DNA of 64,000 nucleotides, from the NCBI GenBank assembly GCA_046296435.1, contig JBKBLI010000002.1, positions 39,961 through 103,960 on the forward strand, given 5' to 3'. Positions 34,671 through 43,320 of the stretch are shown here, one piece after another. The stretch comes from M3007 sp046296435 (GTDB lineage Bacteria > Bacteroidota > Bacteroidia > Chitinophagales > Saprospiraceae). The position numbers were made by a program, and so were the translations under genes. Position 1 is the stretch's first letter, and every line of letters starts with the position of its first letter. The notes below the pieces were generated by a model that worked only from the letters and a program-made list of their open reading frames with translations, was not told the DNA's origin and did not search any database.

Positions 34671-37646
34671 ATGCTTCATCCTATAGCCCGTTGTGTCGCG
34701 CCGCTCTTCTTCTGGATTACATTGACACCGGCCCTCCTCAGCCAAGATTGCACCGGCCAAATCGCCGAAAACAAAAAAGTATCCGGACTGCAAATTATTC
34801 AGTCCCAACAACTCACCATGGTCGTGCGCAGTAGCTACAGCTACTCTATGGGGTTCGTCCACAACGAAAAAGGTTTATATCTGCGCTGCATCTCCGTCGG
34901 CGGCATAGAGTTCAATCAGGACGATCAGGTCGAATTCACCGCCAACAGCGGCGAAAAACGCATATACAAATTCATCAATATGGACGAACTGCTGCCCGGC
35001 AGCGTTCCCACACACCGCAACAATCTGCGTCTGGACCTGGACGCCCTGCGCTGGTTTGCCGAAAATACCATAACGGGGATCAGTTTCATCAACTTTGTGG
35101 ACCGCCAAAAATACAAATTCTCATTCAGCCAAGCGCGCCAAGAAGAATTCCGAACGTTAGCGTCTTGTTTTCTGAAAGCCGCCGACCCGGGCAGCATCGC
35201 CGATACGCCGGGAGCCGCCGTCGCCGCTCCGTCGCGCAGCGGCGAAAAACCCGCCGACACCCCTGCAGGCTCAAAAACCGAAAAGCCCGCCGCCGCAAGC
35301 TCCGACGCCGAATTGACCAAGCTCCGCGCCGACCTCGAGGCGACCAAAGAAAAAGTACGGGCTGAGATAAAGGCCGAAAAAGACAAGGCCGAAACCATGA
35401 AAGCCCAGATCCAGCAAGAAGTAGCCGATGCCCGAGAAGCGGCCAACAAGAAAAAATTAGAGTTCGCCAACGAAGTCGTAGAAGCCCGCAAAGCCAGCTT
35501 GGCCCAAATCGAACAAGCGCAAGCCGAAGCCAAAGCCGCCATAGCAGCCGGACGCAGCCGGGCCGACTCCACACTCAGCAACATCAGCCAAAGCATCGAA
35601 CAAGCCCGCAAATTGGCTGCAGAAGAAGTCCAAAAGGCCAGACTCGCCGCCGCAGAAGAAGTCCAAAAAGCCCGCGAAAATGCAGCCAAAGAAGTAGCCG
35701 CCATCAAAGAACGACTTAACGAAGCCAAACGACAGTACAACGACGAAGTCGCCAGCGCCCGCGAAAACGCGCAGGACGAACTCAAACGCATCCGCGAAGA
35801 AAGCGCCCGACTCGTAGCCGAAGCCAGAGAGCGCGCCAAAAACGAAAAAAACAAAACAGCCGAAGACGTAGCCGAGAGCAAAAAAACAGCCGCCGAACAA
35901 ATCCTCAAAGTGCGTGAGGACGCCGCCGACGAAATCGCCAAAATCAAAGAAAACAACGCCCTCGAAAAACAAAAACAAGCCCTCGAATTGGCCGAAACCC
36001 GCCGAAAAACCGCCGAGGAAAAAGCCCTCGTACAACAAAATAGCGCCGCAGAAATCGCCGAAATACGCGAAAACGTAGCGCGCGAAAAAGAAGCCGCCGC
36101 CGCCGCAGTCGCCGACGCACGCCGCCGCGCCGCCGACGAAATCGAACGCAGTCGCTCCGATGTCCGCGCCGAAGAACGCAAAGCCCAAGAGGAAAAAACC
36201 AAAATAGCGGAAGGCGTAGTCGAAAGCCGCAAACTGGCCGCCCAAACCGTGCAAAGCATCCAGGAAGAAAGCGCCAAAGCCATCAAAGAGGCCCAAGCCC
36301 GCGCCCAAACCGAGCGCGACTCCATCGCTGCACAGGTACTCCAGGCGCGCCGACGGGCCGACGAAGAAATGACCAAAATCCAAAACAACCTGCAAAAAGC
36401 CCTGGCTGAAGCCAAAGAGCAAGAAGAAAAAGCCAAGCGCCAATCCGCCGAAGAAGTGCAGCGCGCACGCGAAACCGCCCGCGCAGAAGTGCAAAAAGCC
36501 CAGGAAGAAGCCAAAGCCAAAATTGCGGAAACCAACGCCAAGGTCGATGGCGCGCAAAAAACCTACGCAGAAGAAGTCGCCGCCTCGAAAAAAACTGCCG
36601 ACGAACGCATAGCCGCCATCCAAGCCGAGGCTGCCAGAGAAATCGCCGAGGCCAAACGAAAAAAAGAAGACCTCACCGCAGCCACCGCCTCAGAGGTCGT
36701 CACCTCCCGCGAAAAAGCAGCGGCTGAAATCGCCGCCGCACGCGAAAAAGCCGCGCGGGAAGTAGCTGAAGCCCGCGAAAAAGCCGCTCTGGCACAGCAA
36801 GACGCCGCCAACGCCATATCTGAGGCCAAACGCCAAAGCGCCCAGTCTTTAGCCGCCATCAAAAATGCCGAGGCCGACAGCATTCGCGTCGCCAAAGAAC
36901 GCAGCGCAGCCGAACGGCAACGCATCAACGACGAAGTAGCCGCCGCACGCGAAAAAGCCGCTCAGGAAGTAGCCCAATCCCGCCAAAAAGCCGCCGAAGA
37001 AATCAAAGTAGCCCAGGAAAACGCCGCCAAAGCCAAGCGTGAAAATGCCGAACAAATCGCCGCCTCGCGCGAGGAAGCCGCCAAACTGGTGGTCGAAACC
37101 CGCGAACGCGCCGCCAAAGAGGTCGAGCAAAACAAGCGGCAAGCCCTCGAGGTCATCACCCAGGCACAAAAAGAAGCCAACGAACGCAAAACTGAACTGG
37201 CCAACGAAGTGGCTCAGGCCCGCGAACGCGCCGCCGCCGAAGTCAAAGAAGCCCGCGAACAAGCCGCCGCCACCGTAGCCCAAGCCCGCAACGACGCCGA
37301 CGAAAAACGCCGCCAATACGCCCGCGAGACGGAAGAGGCACGCAAAAAATCGCTCGAAGAAATCCAAGCCGCCCAAAAAGAATCCACCGAACTGGTCTAT
37401 AAAGCCAAACAAGACGCGGCAGCCAACGTACAACTCACCCGCGAAAACGAAGCCAAAGCCATAGCAGCCGCCAAAGCCGAAGCCGCCGAGGCCATCGCCG
37501 ACGAAAAACGCAAAATCGAGGAAGCCCAGCAAACTTTGGTGAATCTGCAAAAGCAAATCGAACGCCAAAACGCTAAAGCCGAACAACTCAAGGCCGAAAT
37601 CGAACGCTTAGAAAAGGAGGCCGCCGCTAAAACCAAAAAAGACTAA
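34671..37646 (+). CDS. Secreted alanine-rich protein with 11-residue helical repeats
   Basis: 991 residues. A signal peptide (residues 1-24, LFFWITLTPALLSQ) leads into a small globular domain (about 25-170, CTGQIAENKKVSGLQIIQSQQL). A spacer rich in Ala, Pro and Ser follows, then about 780 residues of uninterrupted Ala/Glu/Lys/Arg helix. The helix has an 11-residue period (VAAAREKAAQE, VAQSRQKAAEE, then REEAAKLVVET, RERAAKEVEQN). Hendecads form straight or slightly right-handed coiled coils, so the protein may be a very long periplasmic or surface rod. No anchor or sorting domain is seen; the end is KKD. A TTG at 34641 is less likely as a start. Unknown function. Confidence 0.75.
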   Translation: MLHPIARCVAPLFFWITLTPALLSQDCTGQIAENKKVSGLQIIQSQQLTMVVRSSYSYSMGFVHNEKGLYLRCISVGGIEFNQDDQVEFTANSGEKRIYKFINMDELLPGSVPTHRNNLRLDLDALRWFAENTITGISFINFVDRQKYKFSFSQARQEEFRTLASCFLKAADPGSIADTPGAAVAAPSRSGEKPADTPAGSKTEKPAAASSDAELTKLRADLEATKEKVRAEIKAEKDKAETMKAQIQQEVADAREAANKKKLEFANEVVEARKASLAQIEQAQAEAKAAIAAGRSRADSTLSNISQSIEQARKLAAEEVQKARLAAAEEVQKARENAAKEVAAIKERLNEAKRQYNDEVASARENAQDELKRIREESARLVAEARERAKNEKNKTAEDVAESKKTAAEQILKVREDAADEIAKIKENNALEKQKQALELAETRRKTAEEKALVQQNSAAEIAEIRENVAREKEAAAAAVADARRRAADEIERSRSDVRAEERKAQEEKTKIAEGVVESRKLAAQTVQSIQEESAKAIKEAQARAQTERDSIAAQVLQARRRADEEMTKIQNNLQKALAEAKEQEEKAKRQSAEEVQRARETARAEVQKAQEEAKAKIAETNAKVDGAQKTYAEEVAASKKTADERIAAIQAEAAREIAEAKRKKEDLTAATASEVVTSREKAAAEIAAAREKAAREVAEAREKAALAQQDAANAISEAKRQSAQSLAAIKNAEADSIRVAKERSAAERQRINDEVAAAREKAAQEVAQSRQKAAEEIKVAQENAAKAKRENAEQIAASREEAAKLVVETRERAAKEVEQNKRQALEVITQAQKEANERKTELANEVAQARERAAAEVKEAREQAAATVAQARNDADEKRRQYARETEEARKKSLEEIQAAQKESTELVYKAKQDAAANVQLTRENEAKAIAAAKAEAAEAIADEKRKIEEAQQTLVNLQKQIERQNAKAEQLKAEIERLEKEAAAKTKKD

Positions 37647-37850
37647 TCCGGTCCAACCGACCCATATCGCGCGCCCACAAGCTCAAACGGCGCCTCCAGA
37701 GCGGCGCCCGACAAGATACACGCCCGCAGAGCGCAGACCTTGCCCGTCAGAAAAAACGTCCGTGGGGTGGCTGGAGAAGCGCGCAGGCTTGCGCCGCGCC
37801 CTTGCGCGCCTGGCAGCCTCGCGCCTCACCGGTCCCAACGCCCCTCGGGC

Positions 37851-38843
37851 TCAAAAAAGACTGCCCGCTTCGTAAGCCCTGTTTTCGCCTTGTCGGCATA
37901 GGGCATAGTTGAACCCTTTCTGAACCGCAAAAGCGCCGTGCCGGCCCCGCTTATCCAAGGCGACAAAGCCTACCTGCGCCTGCCGCGCCTCTTCAGGATA
38001 CTTATCGACAATGCGCTTAACTGCAATTTCGGCAGCTCTTTGCGGGTGGCGGCCCCGGCGCATCTCTTCTACCACCACAAAAGAACCCAGCGTGCGCAGC
38101 ACCAACTCGCCCAGTCCGGTAGCCGCGGCGGCTCCAACCTCGCCGTCGGCATACATACCGGCGCCGATGATGGGGCTGTCGCCTACGCGCCCGGGCATCT
38201 TAAAGGCCAGGCCGCTGGTAGTACATGCCCCCGAAACGCGACCCTGCCCATCCACGGCGAGGATACCAATGGTATCGTGGCGTTCTACGTTGATTTTCGG
38301 CTTGTATTCGCTGCGTACTTTCCATTCTTCCCACGCCTTTTGCGCCCTTTCGGTCAACAGATCGACCGGCTCAAAGCCTTGTTCCAGCGCAAAGCGGTAG
38401 GCGCCTTCGCCCGATAGCATAACGTGCGGCGTTTTTTCCATCACCAGACGCGCCACGCTTACCGGATGCATGATGTTGCGCAGAAAACACACGGACCCGG
38501 CGCGTCCGGACTCGTCCATGATACAAGCGTCGAGCGTTACTTGACCGGAGTTGTCGGGGAATCCGCCATAGCCTACGCTACTGTCGTCGGGGTCGGCTTC
38601 GGGTACGCGCGCGCCGGCTTCTACGGCATCCAGCGCGCACCCGCCGCGCGCCAACACTTCCCACGCTGCGGCCGTAGCTTTCACATTGGGGCCCCAGGTA
38701 GCGACAACTACCGGCAGCCCCCCACTTCCTGCGCGATGGACTGAGGCGCCCCAAAAGTCAAACAGAGCGCCGGGGTTTGCCGCCAGAACGGCGGCGGCAG
38801 ACAGACTTTTTTTCAAAAAATTGCGTCTATAGATAACGGACAT
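37851..38843 (-). CDS. Glycosylasparaginase (N4-(beta-N-acetylglucosaminyl)-L-asparaginase), Tat-exported
   Basis: 330 residues. It closely follows the Elizabethkingia glycosylasparaginase pattern: ATWGPNVKATAAAWEVLARGG, SVGYGGFPDNSGQVTLDACIMDE, VMEKTPHVMLSGEGA, and the autocleavage/nucleophile site ERHDTIG with Thr191. GACTTSGLAFKMPGRVGDSPIIGAG follows. The enzyme is an Ntn-hydrolase that self-cleaves before Thr191 and removes GlcNAc from Asn-linked glycans after deglycosylation. The N-terminus YRRNFLKKSLSAAAVLAA is a twin-arginine signal, so it should be exported folded. The start is the ATG at 38843; the frame extends to 38930 without a signal. The FLKK codons form a T/A element. Confidence 0.9.
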   Translation of the reverse strand: MSVIYRRNFLKKSLSAAAVLAANPGALFDFWGASVHRAGSGGLPVVVATWGPNVKATAAAWEVLARGGCALDAVEAGARVPEADPDDSSVGYGGFPDNSGQVTLDACIMDESGRAGSVCFLRNIMHPVSVARLVMEKTPHVMLSGEGAYRFALEQGFEPVDLLTERAQKAWEEWKVRSEYKPKINVERHDTIGILAVDGQGRVSGACTTSGLAFKMPGRVGDSPIIGAGMYADGEVGAAAATGLGELVLRTLGSFVVVEEMRRGRHPQRAAEIAVKRIVDKYPEEARQAQVGFVALDKRGRHGAFAVQKGFNYALCRQGENRAYEAGSLF

Positions 38844-38912
38844 AACATCTGATTTGTTAAAATTGCTGCGAATATCGGACAATTTTGTACTTTTATCACT
38901 ACACATCTCATT

Positions 38913-39320
38913 ATGCACAAAATAACGCACTTCGTCTTGCTTTCAACGCTTGCTGTCATTACCTTGGCGGGCCTCTCCCGTTGCGCGCGCCGTCAGGAAC
39001 AGCCCCAAGACCCCGCTATCTGGAAAAAAATCGCTTTGGACTTCAAGCAAATAGACGAGCAGGGACTAAGCGGACCGCCCGACGGGAAGACAGCCGTCAA
39101 TTACGAATTCTGCATCCCTGCCGAAGCGGCCAAATGGAAGGAAGTGTCGCGCATCGACCCCAGCGCCCAAAAGCATGCGCAATCGAAAGGCCGCGTCCAA
39201 TGCGGGCCGGATCAATGGCTGGTGATTGGCTCGACCCACCAGCCTGGGTACAAACTGAAGCTCTACAAATTAGCTTCTCTGCCTTATGTGAGCGCCATCC
39301 AACAAACTTTTTGGGAGTGA
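38913..39320 (+). CDS. Small exported hypothetical protein
   Basis: 135 residues, unrecognised. The N-terminus KITHFVLLSTLAVITLAGLSRC is a signal sequence. The Cys at residue 24 could be lipidated, but Arg before it makes a poor lipobox. The rest (about 110 residues) is soluble, with ALDFKQIDEQGLSGPPDGKTAVNYEFCIPAEAA. The next gene (bacilliredoxin) starts 79 bases later on the same strand. The gene is divergent from the glycosylasparaginase. Confidence 0.6.
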   Translation: MHKITHFVLLSTLAVITLAGLSRCARRQEQPQDPAIWKKIALDFKQIDEQGLSGPPDGKTAVNYEFCIPAEAAKWKEVSRIDPSAQKHAQSKGRVQCGPDQWLVIGSTHQPGYKLKLYKLASLPYVSAIQQTFWE

Positions 39321-39399
39321 ACGCCGGACGTGAACTATTGGCCTGCGGCGACTGTTTATGTCGATTGATTTTCACTCAGACGAAAAAAATAAATAAAAT

Positions 39400-39813
39400 A
39401 TGTATCCGATCCAACTAACCGCCCCGATGGCCAAAGATCTGACCGATTACGGATTTGAGTCGCTCACTACGCCCGAAGAGGTAGAATCCGCTTTGGGAAA
39501 CAAGCAAGGTACAGCCCTGCTGGTAGTGAATAGCGTATGCGGATGCGCGGCCGCCAATGCGCGGCCGGGGGCCAAGATATCGGTCCAGGGCGATAAGCGC
39601 CCCGATCGCCTGTTCACCGTTTTTGCCGGGGTGAATACGGAGGCTACAGGCAAAGCCCGCGAGTATCTCCTCCCCTACCCGCCCTCTTCGCCCAGCATCG
39701 CCTTGTTCAAAGACGGGCAATTGGTGCACTTTTTGGAGCGGCGCCACATAGAGGGCCGTTCGGCGGAGATCATCGCCGAAAACCTGCGCATGGCCTACGA
39801 GCAATATTGCTAA
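39400..39813 (+). CDS. BrxA/BrxB-family bacilliredoxin
   Basis: 137 residues, the normal length of the YphP/YqiW family. The active-site motif is VNSVCGCAAANARPGA (CGC), flanked by PEEVESALGNKQGTALLVV and LFTVFAGVNTEATGKAREYL; SPSIALFKDGQLVHFLERRHIEG is also conserved. In Firmicutes the family removes bacillithiol from mixed disulfides. Bacillithiol is made by some Bacteroidota, but its presence in this organism is not shown here. Followed by a strong terminator. Confidence 0.92.
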   Translation: MYPIQLTAPMAKDLTDYGFESLTTPEEVESALGNKQGTALLVVNSVCGCAAANARPGAKISVQGDKRPDRLFTVFAGVNTEATGKAREYLLPYPPSSPSIALFKDGQLVHFLERRHIEGRSAEIIAENLRMAYEQYC

Positions 39814-39843
39814 GTCTCAAGGGGGCATGCGCCCCTTTAGCGC

Positions 39844-39893
39844 AAAAAAAAGGGCATGGGTGCGACATTGCGGCGTTCCCATGCCCTTTTTTT
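39844..39893. terminator. Bidirectional intrinsic terminator
   Basis: A8-GGGCATGGG (39844-39860) pairs perfectly with CCCATGCCC-T7 (39878-39893) around a 17-base loop. It serves both the bacilliredoxin gene (plus) and the M16 peptidase gene (minus). Confidence 0.85.
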
Positions 39894-39918
39894 AGAACAA
39901 AAAACACATTACGCCGGA

Positions 39919-41235
39919 TCAGGGCGCTTTGGGCTTGGGCAACCAATAAATGACTACCCGCGCATTAGGCTGGAAATATTTGCGGGCCACGCGGCGCAGG
40001 TCTTCGCGGGTTACCTTGCGGTAGCGCTCCAGTTCGGTATTGATCAGGTTGGCGTCGCCGTAGTACATCTCGTAGTTGGCAAGACTCTCTGCAATGCCGG
40101 CCACGGTATTGTTGGCGCTCACAAAATCGCTTTCGATCTGGTTGAGCAGTTTTTGGAATTCACGCTCAGATACCAAGTTATTTTGCACATCCTCAATTAC
40201 GGCATTCATGGCGCGTTCGAGGTCGGCGGGGTCCACGCCCAGGTTGGCAATGCCGAACATCAGGTTGGCGCCCGGGTCTTCGAGATCCAGCGCAAATGAG
40301 CCTGCGAAAACAGCCTTTTGCTGCTCGTCCACGATGATCTTTTGCATGCGGCTGCTCTCGCCCTGACTGAGCAATTGTCCCAGCATCTTGACGGCGTAAA
40401 AATCGGGGGTCCCCTGCGCCGGGATGTGATAGCTCATCACTACGGCAGGCAATTGCACATTGTCAAAAAAGGTGTCGCGGCGCTCGGCGGTAATGGGCGG
40501 CTCCTGTATTTTCGGACGATAAATAGGACCTTCGCCGCGAGGGATATCCCTGAAGTAAACATCGATGAGCCGCTTGGTTTGCGCAATGTCAATATCGCCG
40601 GCGATGGAAAGGATGGCGTTGTCCGGACGATAGAAGTCCTTGTAAAACTGCTGGTAATCTTGCTCGGTGGCGGCGTCAAGGTGGTCCATGGAGCCAATGA
40701 CCGACCAGCGGTAGGGGTGCACGGTGAACGTGCGCTTCATGGTCTCCTCAAGCAGGCGGCCGTAGGGCTGATTGTCCGTGCGCTGGCGCCGCTCTTCTTT
40801 GACCACCTGACGCTGGGTTTCGATGCCGATAGGCTCGACCTTGGCGTGCAACATGCGTTCGCTTTCGAGCCAGAGGCCGAGGGCCAGTTGGTTACTGGGG
40901 AGCACCTCGTAATAATAGGTGCGGTCGTACCACGTATTGGCATTGTTCATGCCGCCGGCTTTGTTGATGTAGTCGTCAAATTCGCCCCGGGCGATATTTT
41001 CGGAACCTTCGAAGAGCAGGTGCTCAAAAAAGTGCGCAAATCCTGTGCGCTCCGGGTTTTCGTTTTTGGAGCCGACATGATACATTACCGAAACCGCTAC
41101 GATCGGGGTGCTGTGGTCCTCATGCAAGATCACTTTGAGGCCGTTGGGCAACTCGTATTTGACGAATTGGATGTTCTGCGCGCCGACCGCGGCTACAGAC
41201 GCGATCAGCGTCAGGGATAAGATCAATTTTTTCAT
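39919..41235 (-). CDS. M16 family zinc peptidase
   Basis: 438 residues. Signal-peptide-like N-terminus (KKLILSLTLIASVAAVGAQ). The inverted zinc motif HFFEH lies in GFAHFFEHLLFEGSEN, with the downstream Glu in the EVLPSNQLALGLWLESERM region and the Peptidase_M16_C half (NAILSIAGDIDIAQTKRLIDVYF). It is single-domain length, as in subfamily B members that pair with a second inactive copy, but no partner gene is adjacent. Likely periplasmic. The start is the ATG at 41235, four codons inside a T/A-rich leader, with another ATG six bases upstream. Confidence 0.9.
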   Translation of the reverse strand: MKKLILSLTLIASVAAVGAQNIQFVKYELPNGLKVILHEDHSTPIVAVSVMYHVGSKNENPERTGFAHFFEHLLFEGSENIARGEFDDYINKAGGMNNANTWYDRTYYYEVLPSNQLALGLWLESERMLHAKVEPIGIETQRQVVKEERRQRTDNQPYGRLLEETMKRTFTVHPYRWSVIGSMDHLDAATEQDYQQFYKDFYRPDNAILSIAGDIDIAQTKRLIDVYFRDIPRGEGPIYRPKIQEPPITAERRDTFFDNVQLPAVVMSYHIPAQGTPDFYAVKMLGQLLSQGESSRMQKIIVDEQQKAVFAGSFALDLEDPGANLMFGIANLGVDPADLERAMNAVIEDVQNNLVSEREFQKLLNQIESDFVSANNTVAGIAESLANYEMYYGDANLINTELERYRKVTREDLRRVARKYFQPNARVVIYWLPKPKAP

Positions 41236-41240
41236 ATGCA

Positions 41241-41252
41241 TTTTTCAAAAAA
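41241..41252. repeat. T5-C-A6 element upstream of the M16 gene
   Basis: Short member of the T/A family, five bases from the M16 ATG in leader position. Confidence 0.5.
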
Positions 41253-41256
41253 GTGC

Positions 41257-41265
41257 TCAAAGTTA
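41257..41265 (-). promoter_or_regulatory. -7 box (TAACTTTGA) for the M16 peptidase
   Basis: Minus-strand TAnnTTTG match 22 bases before the ATG at 41235. Confidence 0.5.
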
Positions 41266-41288
41266 CGCCGGCTTGGCATTTCGATCGC

Positions 41289-41305
41289 TTTTTTTAGACA
41301 AAAAA
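41289..41305. repeat. T7-AGAC-A6 element
   Basis: Looser member of the family in the short gap between the M16 and MscS genes. Confidence 0.5.
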
Positions 41306-41333
41306 GATGCGGCGCGGCGTCGGTCGGAACAAT

Positions 41334-42344
41334 TCAATCTTTTTTCGCCATCTCGATCGTTCGGATGGGATATGGAATCACGATGCCTTCGCGGGCGTAA
41401 CGCTTGTGCAGAGCCTTGATGAAATCGTGCCGCAACTTGAACTGATCGTTGTACTCCCGGGCGCGCATGATGACATTGAAGTTGATGCTGAAGTCGGCAA
41501 ATGCGTTGTAACGCACCCGCGGCTCGAAATCCCGGACGGCGCCTTCGTGCTCCTGCTGCATCTGCGTAGCCACCTCCAGCGTTACGCGCTCGACGCGCTC
41601 CAGATCGCTGTCGTAGTGCACGCCCACCGGCACGGTGATCAGGATCTCCGTCTCAGGCAGCCACGCATTGGTGAAAATAGATGTAGAAAGTTTGGCGTTG
41701 GGCACCACAAGCATCAGGTTGAAACGGGTGCGAATGGTGACGTAGCGCCATGTGATGTCGGTCACAAACCCCTCCTCCCCATTATCGAGCCGGATAAAAT
41801 CGCCCGGGCGGATCTTGCGCGATGCGATGATTTGTATGCCGGCAAACAGATTGCTCAAGGTATCCTGCAAAGCCAAAGCCACAGCCAGACCGCCGACGCC
41901 CAAAGCCGTGAGGGCCGGAGCAATCGGCACGCCAAGATTCTGAAGCAGGATCAGCAAGCCAACAAGAAAAACGACAAGCCGGGCAATATTCTGCAACAAA
42001 CTGACCGCGCCGACCGAATTGCCCAAATCCTCCGAGCGCATGTCTATATAGCGCCCTAACAAACGCCCCAGATATATCGTGGCCATCAGGATACCGACCA
42101 CTTCCCAAACCTTAGTGAATATCCTCTGTAGCGGCGCCTGCAAAAAACCCTGCTGCAAAATCAGCCCCAAGGCCATCAAAAACCAGAAAAAGTATGACGC
42201 CCCATTGAGCGAACGCAGAATCGGAGCATGCCGGACGACCCTTCTGACAAGATAGCGCTGCGTGATCCAGCCCAACACAATCGCCACGGTCAGCGCGATG
42301 GACGAAAACAAAATGGCATTGAGGATTTCGGCGGTGAGTTGCAT
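41334..42344 (-). CDS. Mechanosensitive ion channel (MscS family)
   Basis: 336 residues. About four hydrophobic helices precede the pore helix LTALGVGGLAVALALQDTLSNLFAG, the MscS hallmark, followed by the beta domain (KIRPGDFIRLDNGEEGFVTDITWRYVTIRT) and a C-terminal alpha/beta domain ending near HDFIKALHKRYAREGI. It opens under membrane tension to release solutes on hypo-osmotic shock. The start at 42344 is chosen because the T6-N5-A6 leader element lies directly before it; the longer frame to 42401 lacks conservation. Confidence 0.9.
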   Translation of the reverse strand: MQLTAEILNAILFSSIALTVAIVLGWITQRYLVRRVVRHAPILRSLNGASYFFWFLMALGLILQQGFLQAPLQRIFTKVWEVVGILMATIYLGRLLGRYIDMRSEDLGNSVGAVSLLQNIARLVVFLVGLLILLQNLGVPIAPALTALGVGGLAVALALQDTLSNLFAGIQIIASRKIRPGDFIRLDNGEEGFVTDITWRYVTIRTRFNLMLVVPNAKLSTSIFTNAWLPETEILITVPVGVHYDSDLERVERVTLEVATQMQQEHEGAVRDFEPRVRYNAFADFSINFNVIMRAREYNDQFKLRHDFIKALHKRYAREGIVIPYPIRTIEMAKKD

Positions 42345-42345
42345 A

Positions 42346-42362
42346 TTTTTTGTTAGAAAAAA
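42346..42362. repeat. T6-GTTAG-A6 element directly before the mscS start
   Basis: On the minus strand T6-N5-A6 then T and ATG; another leader-position copy. Confidence 0.55.
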
Positions 42363-42527
42363 GGGAAAAAAGGAATAAAACCGACGCCAAAAGTCGGCCA
42401 ATCATAGATTTGAAACCCCCGATAAATGATTTTTGTTCGCCCGCGCGATTATTTTTTGTCGAACGCCAGTAACGTGAAACTCTTTTCGCGCACGCCAGCG
42501 TTTTTACTAAAAATTTGATTATACGAC

Positions 42528-42542
42528 TTTTTTACAAAAAAA
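42528..42542. repeat. T6-AC-A7 element directly before the start at 42547
   Basis: Plus-strand leader-position copy, 4 bases before the ATG of the Cys-rich coiled-coil gene. Confidence 0.6.
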
Positions 42543-42546
42543 CAAA

Positions 42547-43170
42547 ATGAATTACTACGCTAACTCCACCTCCGAGCCGATTCTCAAAAATCAGAATAAG
42601 CGACCGCGCGCGTTCCTTTTTTGCTTGGCAGCCGCAATTTTTTTGCCTGCCACAAGATGTGCAAGCGACGCCGAGCAGGAATGTAACCAAGTAAAGGCCG
42701 AGTGCGACGCGCTGCTCAGACAGCTCTCCGCCCTGCGCGAACAAGCAGACTCGCTCACCCGCAAACAGCGCGCTTTGAAAGAGGAGCGGATAGCATGTAA
42801 ACGCAGCATCAGTTTACACAATCGCGATGCAGAAACTTTAGCTAACCAACTCGAAGAAGCCAAACGAGATGAACAACGCTTTCAGGATGAGTGGTGCTTT
42901 TTATGGGATCAATCCTGCAGAAGAAATCGGGAGCAGAATGTTGCACGGTGTAGAGAGACCCAACGCGAAATCCTCCTTGCGAAAGAGAGGCATTTGGCGA
43001 CAGTGGATTCCTTAGAGCTGGAAGTCGAGACGCTGGAAGAAATGATACAGGAGTTAGCCCCCCCGCTAAAAAAAGCTGAAGAACTGATCAACGACACAAA
43101 GGTCAAATTAGACTCTTGCAATACACGATACATGCGGCTGTGCCCGGAATTGCGCCATGTCGAGAAATGA
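42547..43170 (+). CDS. Cys-rich exported coiled-coil protein, unknown
   Basis: 207 residues, not recognised. A basic N-terminus (residues 1-21) precedes a hydrophobic stretch AFLFCLAAAIFLPATRCASD, a signal or lipoprotein-like sequence. The rest is charged alpha-helix with leucine heptads (LREQADSLTRKQRALKEERI, LELEVETLEEMIQELA) and about nine cysteines spread along it, unusual for a coiled coil and suggesting disulfide links in an exported location. It appears more AT-rich than its neighbours. It starts right after a T/A element. Confidence 0.6.
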   Translation: MNYYANSTSEPILKNQNKRPRAFLFCLAAAIFLPATRCASDAEQECNQVKAECDALLRQLSALREQADSLTRKQRALKEERIACKRSISLHNRDAETLANQLEEAKRDEQRFQDEWCFLWDQSCRRNREQNVARCRETQREILLAKERHLATVDSLELEVETLEEMIQELAPPLKKAEELINDTKVKLDSCNTRYMRLCPELRHVEK

Positions 43171-43320
43171 GCCGCTGCGTCCGCGCATCTTGAAAACCCC
43201 TGCAGTCTGCTTCAGGCGGCAGTGCAGCGTTGTTCTGCAATGGCGTCGCAACTTTTACGCCGGCGCGGTCGTTTTAGAGCGCAACTTGTGCCGGCGCGAG
43301 CCGGCGCTAACCACAAATTC

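Noticed and set aside
34925..36541. 538-codon open frame on the minus strand (also long ones at 35457-36623 and 36849-37586)
   Set aside because: Antisense to the alanine-rich hendecad gene. GCC/GAA/AAA-rich repetitive codons leave no stops on the other strand; the predicted Ser/Ala- and Phe/Gly-rich products are not protein-like.
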